Shown piece after piece: positions 1-7,982 of a DNA stretch of 64,000 bases (its first letter is position 1; each line of letters opens with the position of its first letter). Below the pieces are notes generated by a model. That model ran no database searches. It was not told where the DNA came from and saw only the letters and a list, made by a program, of their open reading frames with translations. Source of the stretch: Enterobacterales bacterium CwR94 (GTDB taxonomy: Bacteria > Pseudomonadota > Gammaproteobacteria > Enterobacterales > Enterobacteriaceae); NCBI GenBank assembly GCA_002837195.1, contig KZ478061.1:230382-294381 (forward strand), in the 5' to 3' direction. A program made the position numbers and the translations under genes.

Positions 1-633
1 ATCATCAAGCGACAAGGTGAAGGCCAACAGCCAACCGGTAACCAGTGCAGGGGCAATCATCGGCACGGTAATGACGAAAAACACTTTCAACGGTGTCGCC
101 CCCAAATCCATTGCGGCTTCTTCCAGAGAGCGATCCAATTCACGCAACCGCGCATTGATCACCACCGCCACGTAGGCGGTACAGAAGGTAACGTGCGCCA
201 GCCAGATGGTGAGCATACCGCGCTCAGCAGGCCAGCCCACCGCATGCGCCATCGATACAAACAGCAACAGCAAGGATAAGCCGGTAATCACATCGGGCAT
301 CACCAAAGGCGCCGTCAGCATAAAGGCAAACCCGGTCTGGCCTTTGAAACGGCCAAAACGCACGATGATAACCGCCGCGATTGTGCCCAGAATCACCGCC
401 ATTGAGGCGCTGAGTGCCGCAATGGTCAGGCTGAGACTCACTGCGCTGATCATCGCACTGTCCTGGAACAGCACGCGATACCAGTGCAGAGAAAAGCCTT
501 CCCAGACCGTGACCAGTTGTGAACTGTTGAACGAGTAGATCACCAGTAGCACCATTGGCGCATACAGAAAGAAGAAGCACACGGCTAAAATTGCGGTGCG
601 CCAGGGCGAGCGAATCGTTGGTAATGAATTCAC
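1..633 (-). CDS. potI: Putrescine ABC transporter permease PotI (3' end cut by window)
   Basis: Inner-membrane permease of the PotFGHI putrescine importer, pairing with PotH. The window holds the first 211 codons; the C-terminal part of a roughly 280-residue protein lies outside. The start is GTG at 633 with a GGGAGA Shine-Dalgarno. The potH stop overlaps it by four bases (GTGA), indicating translational coupling. The translation begins MNSLPTIRSPWRTAILAVCF and continues with hydrophobic segments and an E-A-A-x-x-L-G-A permease loop (EEAAMDLGA). It is the last gene of a potF-potG-potH-potI operon read leftwards. Identification rests on close resemblance to E. coli PotI and on operon order. 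Confidence 0.93.
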   Translation of the reverse strand, partial: MNSLPTIRSPWRTAILAVCFFFLYAPMVLLVIYSFNSSQLVTVWEGFSLHWYRVLFQDSAMISAVSLSLTIAALSASMAVILGTIAAVIIVRFGRFKGQTGFAFMLTAPLVMPDVITGLSLLLLFVSMAHAVGWPAERGMLTIWLAHVTFCTAYVAVVINARLRELDRSLEEAAMDLGATPLKVFFVITVPMIAPALVTGWLLAFTLSLDD

Positions 634-1580
634 GATTTTTCTCCCATCTCTTTATTCTGATGTTTATGGAACCACATAATCGGCACGATCAGGATCAACA
701 AGATAATGACCGCCAGAGCGGAAGCGACTGGCCAGTCACGGTTATTAAAGAACTCCTGCCACAGGATACGGCCAATCATGATGCTATCTGGCCCACCCAA
801 CAGTTCAGGGATCACGTACTCGCCCACCGCAGGGATAAACACCAGCATTGAGCCGGCAATAATGCCCCCTTTCGTCAGTGGCACAATCACGTTGAAAAAC
901 GTTTTAAGCGGGCGCGCGCCAAGATCCAGCGACGCTTCCACCAACGAGTAATCAATACGCGTCAATGCGGTATAGATAGGGAGCACCATGAACGGCAGAT
1001 AGCAGTAAACAATACCGATATACACCGCCCAGTTGGTGTACAAAATCACCAACGGATGATCAATAACCCCTAACCACAGCAAAAAGCGGTTCAGAATACC
1101 GTTGTTGTTCAGCAGCCCCATCCATGCATAGACGCGAATTAAAAAAGACGTCCATGACGGCAGAATAACCAGCAACAACAAAATATTACGCATTGAGGGT
1201 TTGCTGTGCGCAATCGCCCACGCCAGCGGATACCCTACCGCCAAACAAATCAGCGTCGAAATTGCCGCCACTTTCAACGACTGCATATACGCGTCGAAAT
1301 ACAGTGGATCATCGGTTAACTGGAAATAATTCCCGAGGTTGAGCACCACACTCAGTTGCCCATCGGCCCAGGTAATCAGTTCAGTATAAGGCGGTATAGC
1401 CCGCGCAATTTCCGAAAAACTAATCTTAAAGACAATCAGAAATGGCAGTAAAAACAGCAGCACAAGCCACAAATAAGGCAGTGCTATCACCAATTTGCGG
1501 CCATGTTGCATCTGCAAGCGCGTGAAAAAACGCTTGATGCCGCCAGGAGGCTCAGTGACGCGTTCAGGTAGAGACGACAT
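630..1580 (-). CDS. potH: Putrescine ABC transporter permease PotH
   Basis: A 316-residue inner-membrane permease (E. coli PotH is 317) that forms the translocation channel with PotI. An N-terminal cytoplasmic stretch is followed by about six hydrophobic segments. The conserved permease loop reads VEASLDLGARP, the contact site for the ATPase PotG. The start at 1580 lies ten bases after the potG stop and the stop overlaps the potI start, so all four genes are probably one transcript. The family and substrate (putrescine) are known from E. coli; here they follow from sequence similarity and operon context. Confidence 0.95.
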   Translation of the reverse strand: MSSLPERVTEPPGGIKRFFTRLQMQHGRKLVIALPYLWLVLLFLLPFLIVFKISFSEIARAIPPYTELITWADGQLSVVLNLGNYFQLTDDPLYFDAYMQSLKVAAISTLICLAVGYPLAWAIAHSKPSMRNILLLLVILPSWTSFLIRVYAWMGLLNNNGILNRFLLWLGVIDHPLVILYTNWAVYIGIVYCYLPFMVLPIYTALTRIDYSLVEASLDLGARPLKTFFNVIVPLTKGGIIAGSMLVFIPAVGEYVIPELLGGPDSIMIGRILWQEFFNNRDWPVASALAVIILLILIVPIMWFHKHQNKEMGEKS

Positions 1581-1590
1581 ACAAACCCCC

Positions 1591-2724
1591 TTACACCGTC
1601 AAAACAACACAGCTGTCAGCATCCCAGCAGAGACGCACTTCATCACCCCAGGTCGGGGCACCTTTGCGATAACGGTGGGCGTTTTGTAACTGCGCACTGA
1701 TCACCTGTCCGCTTTTCAAACGCACATGGTAAATCGACAGATCGCCAAGGTAGGCAATATGAATCACCTCTCCTACGGCAAAGTTACAGCCATCTGCCGG
1801 CACCTCTTCACAAAGCATGACCTTTTCAGGGCGCAACGCTACGCTGACCGGCACACCATCCACCACAGACGCATCAGAATCGACTTTCAATGGATGAATA
1901 AGACCGGGGCTGGAAATCACCAAACCATCGTCCTGACGCTCGTGCAGCAGGCCTTCAAATACGTTGACCGAACCAATAAATTCGGCGCTGTAACGGCTGG
2001 TTGGGTGTTCATAAATTTCTTCGGGTTCGCCGATCTGCACAAACTTACCGCGATTCATAATGGCGATACGGCCCGCCATGGTCATGGCTTCTTCCTGATC
2101 GTGGGTCACCATGACGCAGGTCGCGCCTACGCGCTCAAGAATGTCCACCACTTCCAGTTGCATACGATCGCGCAGTTTTTTATCCAGAGCGCCCATTGGT
2201 TCATCCAGCAACAGCAGCTTAGGACGCTTCGCCAGGCTGCGCGCCAGCGCGACACGCTGACGTTGTCCGCCCGATAACTGGTGCGGTTTGCGCTTCGCAT
2301 ACTCTTGCATATGCACCAGCGCCAACATCTCTTGCACGCGAACGCCAATTTCATCCTTGGGCATTTTGTCTTGCTTCAGGCCAAAGGCGATATTTTGCTC
2401 CACCGTCATATGGGGAAACAGCGCGTAAGACTGAAACATCATATTAATTGGGCGCTGATACGGTGGCACATGGGATAAGTCCTGCCCATCCAGCAGAATT
2501 TGCCCATGGGTGGGCGATTCAAAACCGGCCAACATACGCAGCAGCGTGGATTTGCCACAGCCCGATGCGCCTAACAGGGCAAAGATTTCACCTTTGTAGA
2601 TCGTCAAACTGACGTCATCAACCGCGTGTTGACCGTCAAACGACTTGGTCAGATTACGGATTTCCAGCAGCGGGGTTAGCGCTTTGGCTGATTTATTCGG
2701 GGGACGGGAAATTGCGTCGCTCAC
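1591..2724 (-). CDS. potG: Putrescine ABC transporter ATPase PotG
   Basis: A 377-residue ATPase, the same length as E. coli PotG, that energises the PotHI channel from the cytoplasmic face. Visible motifs are Walker A (GASGCGKST), the ABC signature (LSGGQRQR), Walker B (LLLDEP) and a C-terminal TOBE-like domain after about residue 290. The start is taken as GTG at 2724, preceded by GGAGAG; this restores the family length and an MSDAISRP-type N-terminus. A longer frame starting at 2769 adds 15 residues with no family support. It follows potF after a 111-bp gap that contains a hairpin. Confidence 0.94.
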   Translation of the reverse strand: MSDAISRPPNKSAKALTPLLEIRNLTKSFDGQHAVDDVSLTIYKGEIFALLGASGCGKSTLLRMLAGFESPTHGQILLDGQDLSHVPPYQRPINMMFQSYALFPHMTVEQNIAFGLKQDKMPKDEIGVRVQEMLALVHMQEYAKRKPHQLSGGQRQRVALARSLAKRPKLLLLDEPMGALDKKLRDRMQLEVVDILERVGATCVMVTHDQEEAMTMAGRIAIMNRGKFVQIGEPEEIYEHPTSRYSAEFIGSVNVFEGLLHERQDDGLVISSPGLIHPLKVDSDASVVDGVPVSVALRPEKVMLCEEVPADGCNFAVGEVIHIAYLGDLSIYHVRLKSGQVISAQLQNAHRYRKGAPTWGDEVRLCWDADSCVVLTV

Positions 2725-2775
2725 TACTTTTACTCTCCACCGCAGTGACAACTGGCCCGAGGGCCACAAAATGCA

Positions 2776-2804
2776 ACAACAGAGGCCACTATCGCCTCTG
2801 TTGT
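2776..2804 (-). terminator. Hairpin between potF and potG
   Basis: A perfect 11-bp inverted repeat (ACAACAGAGGC with GCCTCTGTTGT) around a 7-nt loop lies in the potF-potG gap. No T-run follows in the transcribed direction. It is therefore more likely an mRNA-stabilising or attenuating stem that lets the binding protein be made in excess over the transporter subunits than a full terminator. That function is inference; the repeat itself is seen directly. Confidence 0.6.
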
Positions 2805-2835
2805 CATCAGGAACCTGGCAGCAGGCTAGGAAATT

Positions 2836-3945
2836 TTACTTACCACTTTTAACTTTAGTCCATGCACGCGTACGTACACGATCCAGTTTTGGATCCTGCA
2901 CTTTCAACACAAACAGTTTTTGCATGGTTTCCGGCGTCGGATAGATGCCCGGGTTATTACGGATCGCCTCATTGACAAACGGCAGCGAGGCCTTAACGCC
3001 GCTGGCGTAGAAGATGGTATTGGAGATGTTCGCCATCACTTTCGGTTCCATCAGATAGTTGAGGAACTTATAGGCATCATCGACGTTTTTCGCATCTTTC
3101 GGAATCGCAAACATATCAAAAAACGCCAGTGCGCCCTCTTTAGGAATCACGTATTCCAGATGCACACCGTTTTTGGCCTCTACCGCACGGTTTTTGGCTT
3201 GCAGAATGTCACCCGCCCAACCAATGGCCACACAGGTATTGCCGTTTGCCAAATCATTGATGTATTGCGAAGAGTGGAAATAGCGAATGTTGGGGCGCAG
3301 TTTTAACAGTAAATCGGTCGCCGCACCGGAATAGTCTTTAGCGTCGCTGCTGTTAGGATCTTTGCCCAGGTAGTTAAGAACAGTGGCGAAAATCTCTTCT
3401 GGAGCATCGAGGAACGAGACGCCACAGCTTTTCAGTTTTTCCAGGTTTTCAGGCTTTAACACCAGATCCCAACTGTTTACTGGCGCATCGGTACCCAGTG
3501 CCGCTTTCACTTTATCGACGTTGTAGCCAATACCGGTGGTCGCCCACAGGTACGGGATTGCATATTTGTTTTCCGGATCGTGCTGTGCCACTTTCGCCAG
3601 CAACTCGGGATCCAGATTTTTGTAGTTTGGCAGCTTGCTCTTATCCAGCGGTTGGAACACACCGGATTGCAACTGGCGCGCCAGGAAACTGGATGAAGGC
3701 ACCACAATGTCGTAGCCGGTGCTACCCGCCATCAGTTTGCCTTCCAACACTTCGTTGGAATCAAACACGTCGTAAACCACTTTCACGCCGGATTCTTTTT
3801 CGAAATTCGGCACGGTATCTGGCGCGATATAATCTGACCAGTTATACACATGCAGCGTCTTCTGTTCTGCCTGCGCGCCGGCGGAGATCGCCATTAGTGC
3901 ACCCGCAATCACACCCGACACCCATTTTTTACGTTGGCTGAACAT
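2836..3945 (-). CDS. potF: Periplasmic putrescine-binding protein PotF
   Basis: A 369-residue periplasmic solute-binding protein that captures putrescine for PotGHI. The start is ATG at 3945, preceded by AGGAGGAAG; an in-frame start at 3972 is less likely because it puts nine residues before the signal peptide. The signal peptide runs to AGAQA, with cleavage before [17 protein letters not shown]. The VYNWSDYI motif is the hallmark N-terminus of spermidine/putrescine binding proteins. First gene of the pot operon; a dyad resembling an ArgR box lies about 90 bp upstream. Confidence 0.95.
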   Translation of the reverse strand: MFSQRKKWVSGVIAGALMAISAGAQAEQKTLHVYNWSDYIAPDTVPNFEKESGVKVVYDVFDSNEVLEGKLMAGSTGYDIVVPSSSFLARQLQSGVFQPLDKSKLPNYKNLDPELLAKVAQHDPENKYAIPYLWATTGIGYNVDKVKAALGTDAPVNSWDLVLKPENLEKLKSCGVSFLDAPEEIFATVLNYLGKDPNSSDAKDYSGAATDLLLKLRPNIRYFHSSQYINDLANGNTCVAIGWAGDILQAKNRAVEAKNGVHLEYVIPKEGALAFFDMFAIPKDAKNVDDAYKFLNYLMEPKVMANISNTIFYASGVKASLPFVNEAIRNNPGIYPTPETMQKLFVLKVQDPKLDRVRTRAWTKVKSGK

Positions 3946-4033
3946 ACTTCCTTCCTCCTGAATAGGGGCCATTCAAAAGTCTACATAACCGTCTTTGCGG
4001 TTGTGCAATCAAAAGTCACATCTCAGGCACAGA

Positions 4034-4049
4034 ATGAATCACTATTCAT
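4034..4049. promoter_or_regulatory. ArgR-box-like dyad upstream of potF
   Basis: ATGAAT and ATTCAT arms are separated by CACT. The ARG box consensus is TGAAT-W4-ATTCA; both arms match perfectly but the centre is not all A/T. The position, about 90 bp before potF, would allow arginine-responsive control of putrescine uptake. Single, unpaired box; putative. Confidence 0.35.
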
Positions 4050-4281
4050 CCTTAAGGATAATAGAAAAAAACAATACCTGAGATGAGGTTATACGCTGCA
4101 TGCAGCCCCGCCAGCATAGCCTCCGCGGGGCTTCAGGGATAGACCTCAGAGTAAAAAACGCCTTTTATCGATTTTTTATTCACGTTTCTTCTATGTGATA
4201 TGCCATTAACGACATGAGTGGCGAGGATTATCGGGCAATAAAGGGCAAAATGCAGAATAATAAGCGGTAGTAAGAAGGATG

Positions 4282-4307
4282 AAAATGCCGCTTGAGGCGG
4301 CAAATTT
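4282..4307 (-). terminator. Terminator after ybjN
   Basis: TGCCGC/GCGGCA stem with a 5-nt loop, flanked by GAAAA on one side and AATTTTC on the other, immediately downstream of the ybjN stop. The T-run is short, so termination may be partial and rimK-ybjN readthrough into potF is possible. Confidence 0.5.
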
Positions 4308-4311
4308 TCAA

Positions 4312-4791
4312 TTAATGCAGGCGTGAGAGAGGGGCTTCAAATGCAGAGTGATCATCATCCTCACCCAGCATCAACAGATTGTTGGCAAAGGCTTCCATCA
4401 CGATCATAGAGATCTGCTCTTCGCTCTGTTTCATGAAGTGCGAAAATTGCCCGTAGGTCAGGCCTGCACTAACGGAGATTGACTGGCAAACGATCAGTTT
4501 CGGCAGATTATCATCCTGAATATCGATGAACGCCTTTACGGTAAGTGAACTGGCATTAATTTGCGACAGATCACCCACCAGTGGAATCAATGCCGTGGGC
4601 TTTACCTCGGCCAACGCGGAGAACAGGATAACCCCATCGACCAAATCGATTTTTGCGTCAAACACACCGTCAAAATTTTGCATGTGTGGCAAATGCAATG
4701 CCTGACATGAGTCACATTCAAACCAGGTGATGCTTTGCAGGTCCAGCCAGCGACGCAAAACGTCTAGATCCGGAACAATAAGTGAATCCAT
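4312..4791 (-). CDS. ybjN: YbjN family protein
   Basis: A 159-residue soluble protein matching E. coli YbjN (158 residues) in length, sequence character and position between rimK and potF. It has no signal peptide or membrane segment. The YbjN fold resembles type III secretion chaperones, and in E. coli overexpression affects motility and stress genes, but the molecular role is not settled. The start at 4791 gives MDSLIVPDLDVLRRWLD. It lies 81 bp downstream of rimK on the same strand and probably shares its transcript. Confidence 0.9.
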   Translation of the reverse strand: MDSLIVPDLDVLRRWLDLQSITWFECDSCQALHLPHMQNFDGVFDAKIDLVDGVILFSALAEVKPTALIPLVGDLSQINASSLTVKAFIDIQDDNLPKLIVCQSISVSAGLTYGQFSHFMKQSEEQISMIVMEAFANNLLMLGEDDDHSAFEAPLSRLH

Positions 4792-4872
4792 AGCGGGCTA
4801 CCTCTAAATAAAGTGCGGCATAGCTTACGGAAAAAAAGGGGTGAACTCCATGAGTTCTGCGCAAAAAAGCGC

Positions 4873-5775
4873 TTATCCTCCGGTTTTCGGACAGTAACCT
4901 GGGCTGGCGTTTTCCTCTATCCAGCGAATAAACATACCAGCAATGTTTAAACCCGTTGTTTTCTCGATACCTTCTAATCCCGGTGAAGCATTCACCTCCA
5001 TCACCAGCGGACCACGATGGGCACGTAAAATATCGACACCGGCGACCTCCAGGCCTAACGTTGCCACCGCTTTGACGGCAATTTCACGCTCACGATCGGT
5101 GATCTGCACATTACGCGCTGTGCCTCCGCGATGCAGATTGGAGCGAAAATCCCCCTCTTTCGCCTCGCGCTCAATGGCTGCGACCACCTCAGACCCAATC
5201 ACTAAACAACGGATATCGCGGCCGTGTGCCTCTTTAATGTATTCCTGCACCAAAATATGGGCATTAAGACCGCGGAAAGCATCAATCACACTTTCTGCAG
5301 CCTGCCGGGTTTCTGCCAGCACCACACCAATACCCTGCGTTCCTTCCACCAGTTTGACGACCAGCGGCGCGCCGCCGACTAACTCAATCAGGTCACGGGT
5401 ATCATCGGGGGAATGGGCAAAACCGGTTACCGGCATATCAATGCCCTGGCGCGCCAGCAGTTGCAAAGAGCGCAATTTGTCACGCGCCCGCGTAATGGCC
5501 ACGGATTCGTTCAGCGGGTAACTGCCCAGCATTTCAAACTGGCGCAATACCGCGGTGCCGTAGAAGGTGTGTGCAGAACCAATACGAGGAATCACCGCAT
5601 CAAACGGCATCAGCAATTCCCCCTGATAATGAATACCCGGTGAAGCCGGATTGATATTCATATAACAAGAGAGCGGATCGATAACATCAATGCTGTGCCC
5701 ACGCGCAAGCGCGGCTTCGCGTAAACGTCGACATGAGTAAAGCGCACCATCACGAGACAATATCGCTAATTTCAT
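4873..5775 (-). CDS. rimK: Ribosomal protein S6 glutamate ligase RimK
   Basis: A 300-residue ATP-grasp ligase, identical in length to E. coli RimK, which adds glutamates to the C-terminus of ribosomal protein S6 and can make poly-alpha-glutamate. The start at 5775 gives [18 protein letters not shown]; the longer frame from 5835 adds 20 residues absent from the family. ATP-grasp features: [20 protein letters not shown] (ATP-binding lysine and glycine-rich loop, around residues 136-155) and [14 protein letters not shown] (metal-binding E/N near the end). In E. coli nfsA lies directly upstream; here it is missing and grxA follows at once. Confidence 0.95.
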   Translation of the reverse strand: MKLAILSRDGALYSCRRLREAALARGHSIDVIDPLSCYMNINPASPGIHYQGELLMPFDAVIPRIGSAHTFYGTAVLRQFEMLGSYPLNESVAITRARDKLRSLQLLARQGIDMPVTGFAHSPDDTRDLIELVGGAPLVVKLVEGTQGIGVVLAETRQAAESVIDAFRGLNAHILVQEYIKEAHGRDIRCLVIGSEVVAAIEREAKEGDFRSNLHRGGTARNVQITDREREIAVKAVATLGLEVAGVDILRAHRGPLVMEVNASPGLEGIEKTTGLNIAGMFIRWIEENASPGYCPKTGG

Positions 5776-5937
5776 CACACCCTCCCGGCATCCTGAAAAT
5801 GGAACAACCTCTGTTCGCGGCCGCGATTGTGCCACAGTGCATCAGGGCCGACTATAGGCCTGACAAATGAGATCAACAGGTAATTCCTTCTTTCTTTGGC
5901 CCCCTGAAGCGGGCATGATGATTGCCATGCTTATTCT

Positions 5938-5953
5938 TGTGACCTCAGTCACA
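5938..5953. promoter_or_regulatory. CRP-type dyad upstream of grxA
   Basis: TGTGA-CCTCAG-TCACA is a perfect match to both CRP half-sites, 26 bp before the grxA start. A candidate -10 (TAACAT, 5954-5959) abuts it, so the dyad would sit over the -35/spacer and would more likely repress than activate. Putative. Confidence 0.5.
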
Positions 5954-5979
5954 TAACATTATTTACCTCAGGAGCAACT

Positions 5980-6243
5980 ATGTTAGCTGTGATTTTTGGC
6001 CGCCCGGGCTGCCCATATTGCGTTCGCGCGAAAGACCTGGCAGAAAAACTGAGCAACGATCGTGACGATTTCAGTTACCGCTATATCGATATTCATGCCG
6101 AAGGGATTACGAAGGCAGATTTGGAAAAAACCATTGGTAAGCCTGTTGAAACCGTGCCGCAGATTTTCCTTGATCAGAACCACGTTGGTGGCTTCACTGA
6201 ATTCGAGGCTTATGCCAAAGCCAATCTGGGTCTGTTTGCCTGA
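5980..6243 (+). CDS. grxA: Glutaredoxin 1
   Basis: An 87-residue glutathione-dependent dithiol oxidoreductase (E. coli GrxA is 85) that reduces ribonucleotide reductase, PAPS reductase and OxyR disulfides in the cytoplasm. The redox motif CPYC is at residues 11-14 (GRPGCPYCVRAKDLAEK). The glutathione-binding TVPQIFLD and the GGFTEFEAY segments are also present. The start has an AGGAG Shine-Dalgarno. It is transcribed divergently from rimK. In E. coli grxA is activated by OxyR; I could not delineate an OxyR site here, but a perfect CRP-type dyad is present upstream. Confidence 0.95.
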   Translation: MLAVIFGRPGCPYCVRAKDLAEKLSNDRDDFSYRYIDIHAEGITKADLEKTIGKPVETVPQIFLDQNHVGGFTEFEAYAKANLGLFA

Positions 6244-6275
6244 TTGAAGCGGGCCAGTGACGCTGGCCCAATGTG

Positions 6276-6650
6276 CTATCCCTGCCGATAAATGCGCCAC
6301 AACTCCCGCCAAAGCATGGTAGTCAATGCGCCCATCACGCACCAAAACACCGCACTTGAGAGCCAGGCCGTTTCCTGCCAAATACTTTGACCGTGTAGAA
6401 ATTGCATGCTGGTGATCGACAAGCACAGTGGCGTTGCCACCAGAGACGCCAAGAGGGCAAGCGTGAGAGGCTTTTCACGTGACATCAGCGCACTCAGTAC
6501 GCCCGGCAGCGTAAACAGCAGCAGCCCGAGACGCATTTCCGTCACCGCACTGCCTTCCAACGCGATACCCTGGCGCACCATCACAAAAATAGCCGTATAG
6601 ACCAGTATCCCGCTGAACAGCGCCGTGACCGACAGCCCGCGCAACACCAT
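6276..6650 (-). CDS. ybjM: Inner-membrane protein YbjM
   Basis: A 124-residue protein with four predicted hydrophobic segments, convergent with grxA (32 bp between stops), the same neighbour relation as in E. coli. The segment SIWQETAWLSSAVFWCVMGAL near the C-terminus strongly resembles E. coli YbjM (about 125 residues). The N-terminal half is less similar. Function unknown; probably an inner-membrane protein. The start ATG at 6650 is the only plausible one. Confidence 0.75.
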   Translation of the reverse strand: MVLRGLSVTALFSGILVYTAIFVMVRQGIALEGSAVTEMRLGLLLFTLPGVLSALMSREKPLTLALLASLVATPLCLSITSMQFLHGQSIWQETAWLSSAVFWCVMGALTTMLWRELWRIYRQG

Positions 6651-6929
6651 AATTTACTCCCTATCGCTAAGTCACTTTACAAACAGGCAAGGGGCCTGAC
6701 AGACGAATGTTCACTGGTGAAAGAAAGCGGCGCACAGGGGCGACCAGAACAGGCGCAGAAAAGTAAAGACCAAGCGTGGGCGCACTGAAAGCGCAGAAGA
6801 TAGCCCTTTTTATGAAGCAAATCAAATGGTTGGTGGTTAAATAATAGTTAAATGAGTAACTAAATTTTCGCTGAAATGTTAACCGGTTGCCGAGGCAAAA
6901 GAAAAATCAAAATATTTTTGTGAGGGGGA

Positions 6930-6957
6930 GAACTTTCACCGGAAGGCAGAGTCTGAA
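6930..6957 (+). promoter_or_regulatory. Sigma-E promoter of rybB
   Basis: GAACTT (6930-6935) and TCTGAA (6952-6957) with a 16-bp spacer match the sigma-E consensus (GGAACTT / TCTGA). The predicted transcription start G at 6963 is exactly the known 5' end of RybB. This ties the sRNA to the envelope stress response. Confidence 0.85.
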
Positions 6958-6962
6958 TATGT

Positions 6963-7038
6963 GCCACTGCTTTTCTTTGAAATCCCCAAATTGAGGAGCC
7001 CGCTTATTATCCGCCTGGATAATTTAGCGGGTTTTTTT
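6963..7038 (+). ncRNA. rybB: sRNA RybB
   Basis: An Hfq-dependent, sigma-E-induced sRNA that represses outer-membrane protein mRNAs with its 5' end. The first 16 bases (GCCACTGCTTTTCTTT) are the conserved RybB seed. A CCCC/GAGG-type internal region follows, and a long terminator stem (CCCGCT-ATTATCC / GGATAAT-AGCGGG) ends in seven Ts at 7032-7038. The total of about 76 nt is close to the 79-80 nt of E. coli RybB. It sits next to ybjM, near its E. coli location. Too short for gene callers, but seed, promoter and terminator all agree. Confidence 0.92.
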
Positions 7039-7139
7039 ATGTCCATACTCAGCCATCCGGTGAAAGCTGCACGGCACTTTGACAAAAAATCACGCCGCTG
7101 TCAGCCCCTCGAAACGCTTCTTTACACTCTTTCATGCCA

Positions 7140-7156
7140 CTTAAGGTTACCTTAAG
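7140..7156 (+). promoter_or_regulatory. PmrA (BasR) box upstream of PAP2-ybjG
   Basis: CTTAAG-GTTAC-CTTAAG: two exact copies of the PmrA half-site with the canonical 5-bp spacing. The two halves also form a near-perfect palindrome. In E. coli ybjG belongs to the BasRS regulon, which supports the call. A matching -10 was not clear. Confidence 0.65.
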
Positions 7157-7205
7157 CGTGCCATGCCAGACTCAACCTCCTCATTTCTTTTGCCATCATT
7201 CCGCC

Positions 7206-7982
7206 ATGTCACTGCCATCATTCTTAAACAAAACAGAAACGCCCTTGGGGATTAAGACAAAATCCATTTACCTGTTGCCGTTACGTTTCTATCTTATGCA
7301 CTTCATTTTATTAGCGCTTTCTGGTCTGTTGCTGTTTTGGCTGTCGCGCCACGACGCTTGGGACTGGGCAGTGAGCCGCTATTGGTTTGACAGTGCGCAG
7401 CAGCGCTTTCCCTTACAGAACAATGCATGGCTGGATCTTCTCAACCACCGGTTGTTGAAAGATGCGGTCATCACGGGAGCTGTAGGACTGTTGCTTGCGG
7501 GCTTAGCGCTGCGCCGCAGTCGCTGGGTATTCGTGGCACTGTTAATTGGCATCGGGCCTTTGGTGGTCGGCGTACTTAAAGCCACCAGCGCACATTCGTG
7601 TCCGTGGGATCTGGTGGAATTTGGCGGTAAAGCCTGGGCATACCCGTTGCTGGGTAGCGTCCCCGCCGACAGTGGACCCGGTCACTGTTTTCCTGGCGGG
7701 CACGCCTCCAGTGGATTTGGTCTGATGGCGCTGCTGTTTTTGTTTTGGCCTGAGCGCAAGCGCCTTGCCTGGTTTCTGTGGAGCGCTGCAATGCTGTTGG
7801 GGCTCTTGATGGGCTTTGGGCAAGTGATGCGCGGCGCCCATTTCGTTTCCCATAACCTGTGGGCAGGTTGGTGGGTTTGGTTTTCACAATTGAGTGTTTA
7901 CGCCGGGGTCACCTGGTGGATGAAGATGAGGAAAGGAACGCAGAATGGAAACGCTAAATCAGGATCTGTTTCTCTGGATTAA
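7206..7982 (+). CDS. PAP2-family membrane phosphatase
   Basis: A membrane phosphatase of the PAP2 superfamily, about 258 residues from this start. Motif C1 is KATSAHSCPWD. C2 is the variant PGGHASSGF, with glycine instead of serine in the usual PSGH. C3 is RGAHFVSHNLWAGWW, with the family's R and H. About five to six hydrophobic segments are visible. Likely substrates are undecaprenyl or lipid phosphates, or lipid A phosphate; this is inference. An upstream in-frame start at 7134 is rejected because the PmrA box would fall inside the gene. The true start may be slightly later, since no strong Shine-Dalgarno marks 7206. It overlaps ybjG by 38 bases and is probably co-transcribed with it. Confidence 0.8.
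   Translation: MSLPSFLNKTETPLGIKTKSIYLLPLRFYLMHFILLALSGLLLFWLSRHDAWDWAVSRYWFDSAQQRFPLQNNAWLDLLNHRLLKDAVITGAVGLLLAGLALRRSRWVFVALLIGIGPLVVGVLKATSAHSCPWDLVEFGGKAWAYPLLGSVPADSGPGHCFPGGHASSGFGLMALLFLFWPERKRLAWFLWSAAMLLGLLMGFGQVMRGAHFVSHNLWAGWWVWFSQLSVYAGVTWWMKMRKGTQNGNAKSGSVSLD

Larger units (their letters stand above)
3946..4311. other. ybjN-potF intergenic region (366 bp)
   Basis: No gene is seen here. The region should hold the potFGHI promoter, reading leftwards. Visible structure: an ArgR-box-like dyad (4034-4049) enclosed by an 8-bp inverted repeat (ATCTCAGG 4020-4027, CCTGAGAT 4077-4084), a GC-rich inverted repeat AGCCCCGC/GCGGGGCT near 4101-4132, and the ybjN terminator hairpin at 4282-4307. 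I could not place a convincing -35/-10 pair or a sigma-54 promoter. Confidence 0.5.

Noticed and set aside
224-580. 118-codon rightward/leftward frames over potI
   Set aside because: They are antisense or out-of-frame shadows of the potI coding sequence, with no ribosome site or family resemblance.
7134-7205. Longer N-terminus for the PAP2 phosphatase starting at 7134
   Set aside because: It would place the PmrA box inside the gene, has no ribosome site, and adds 24 residues not expected in the family.
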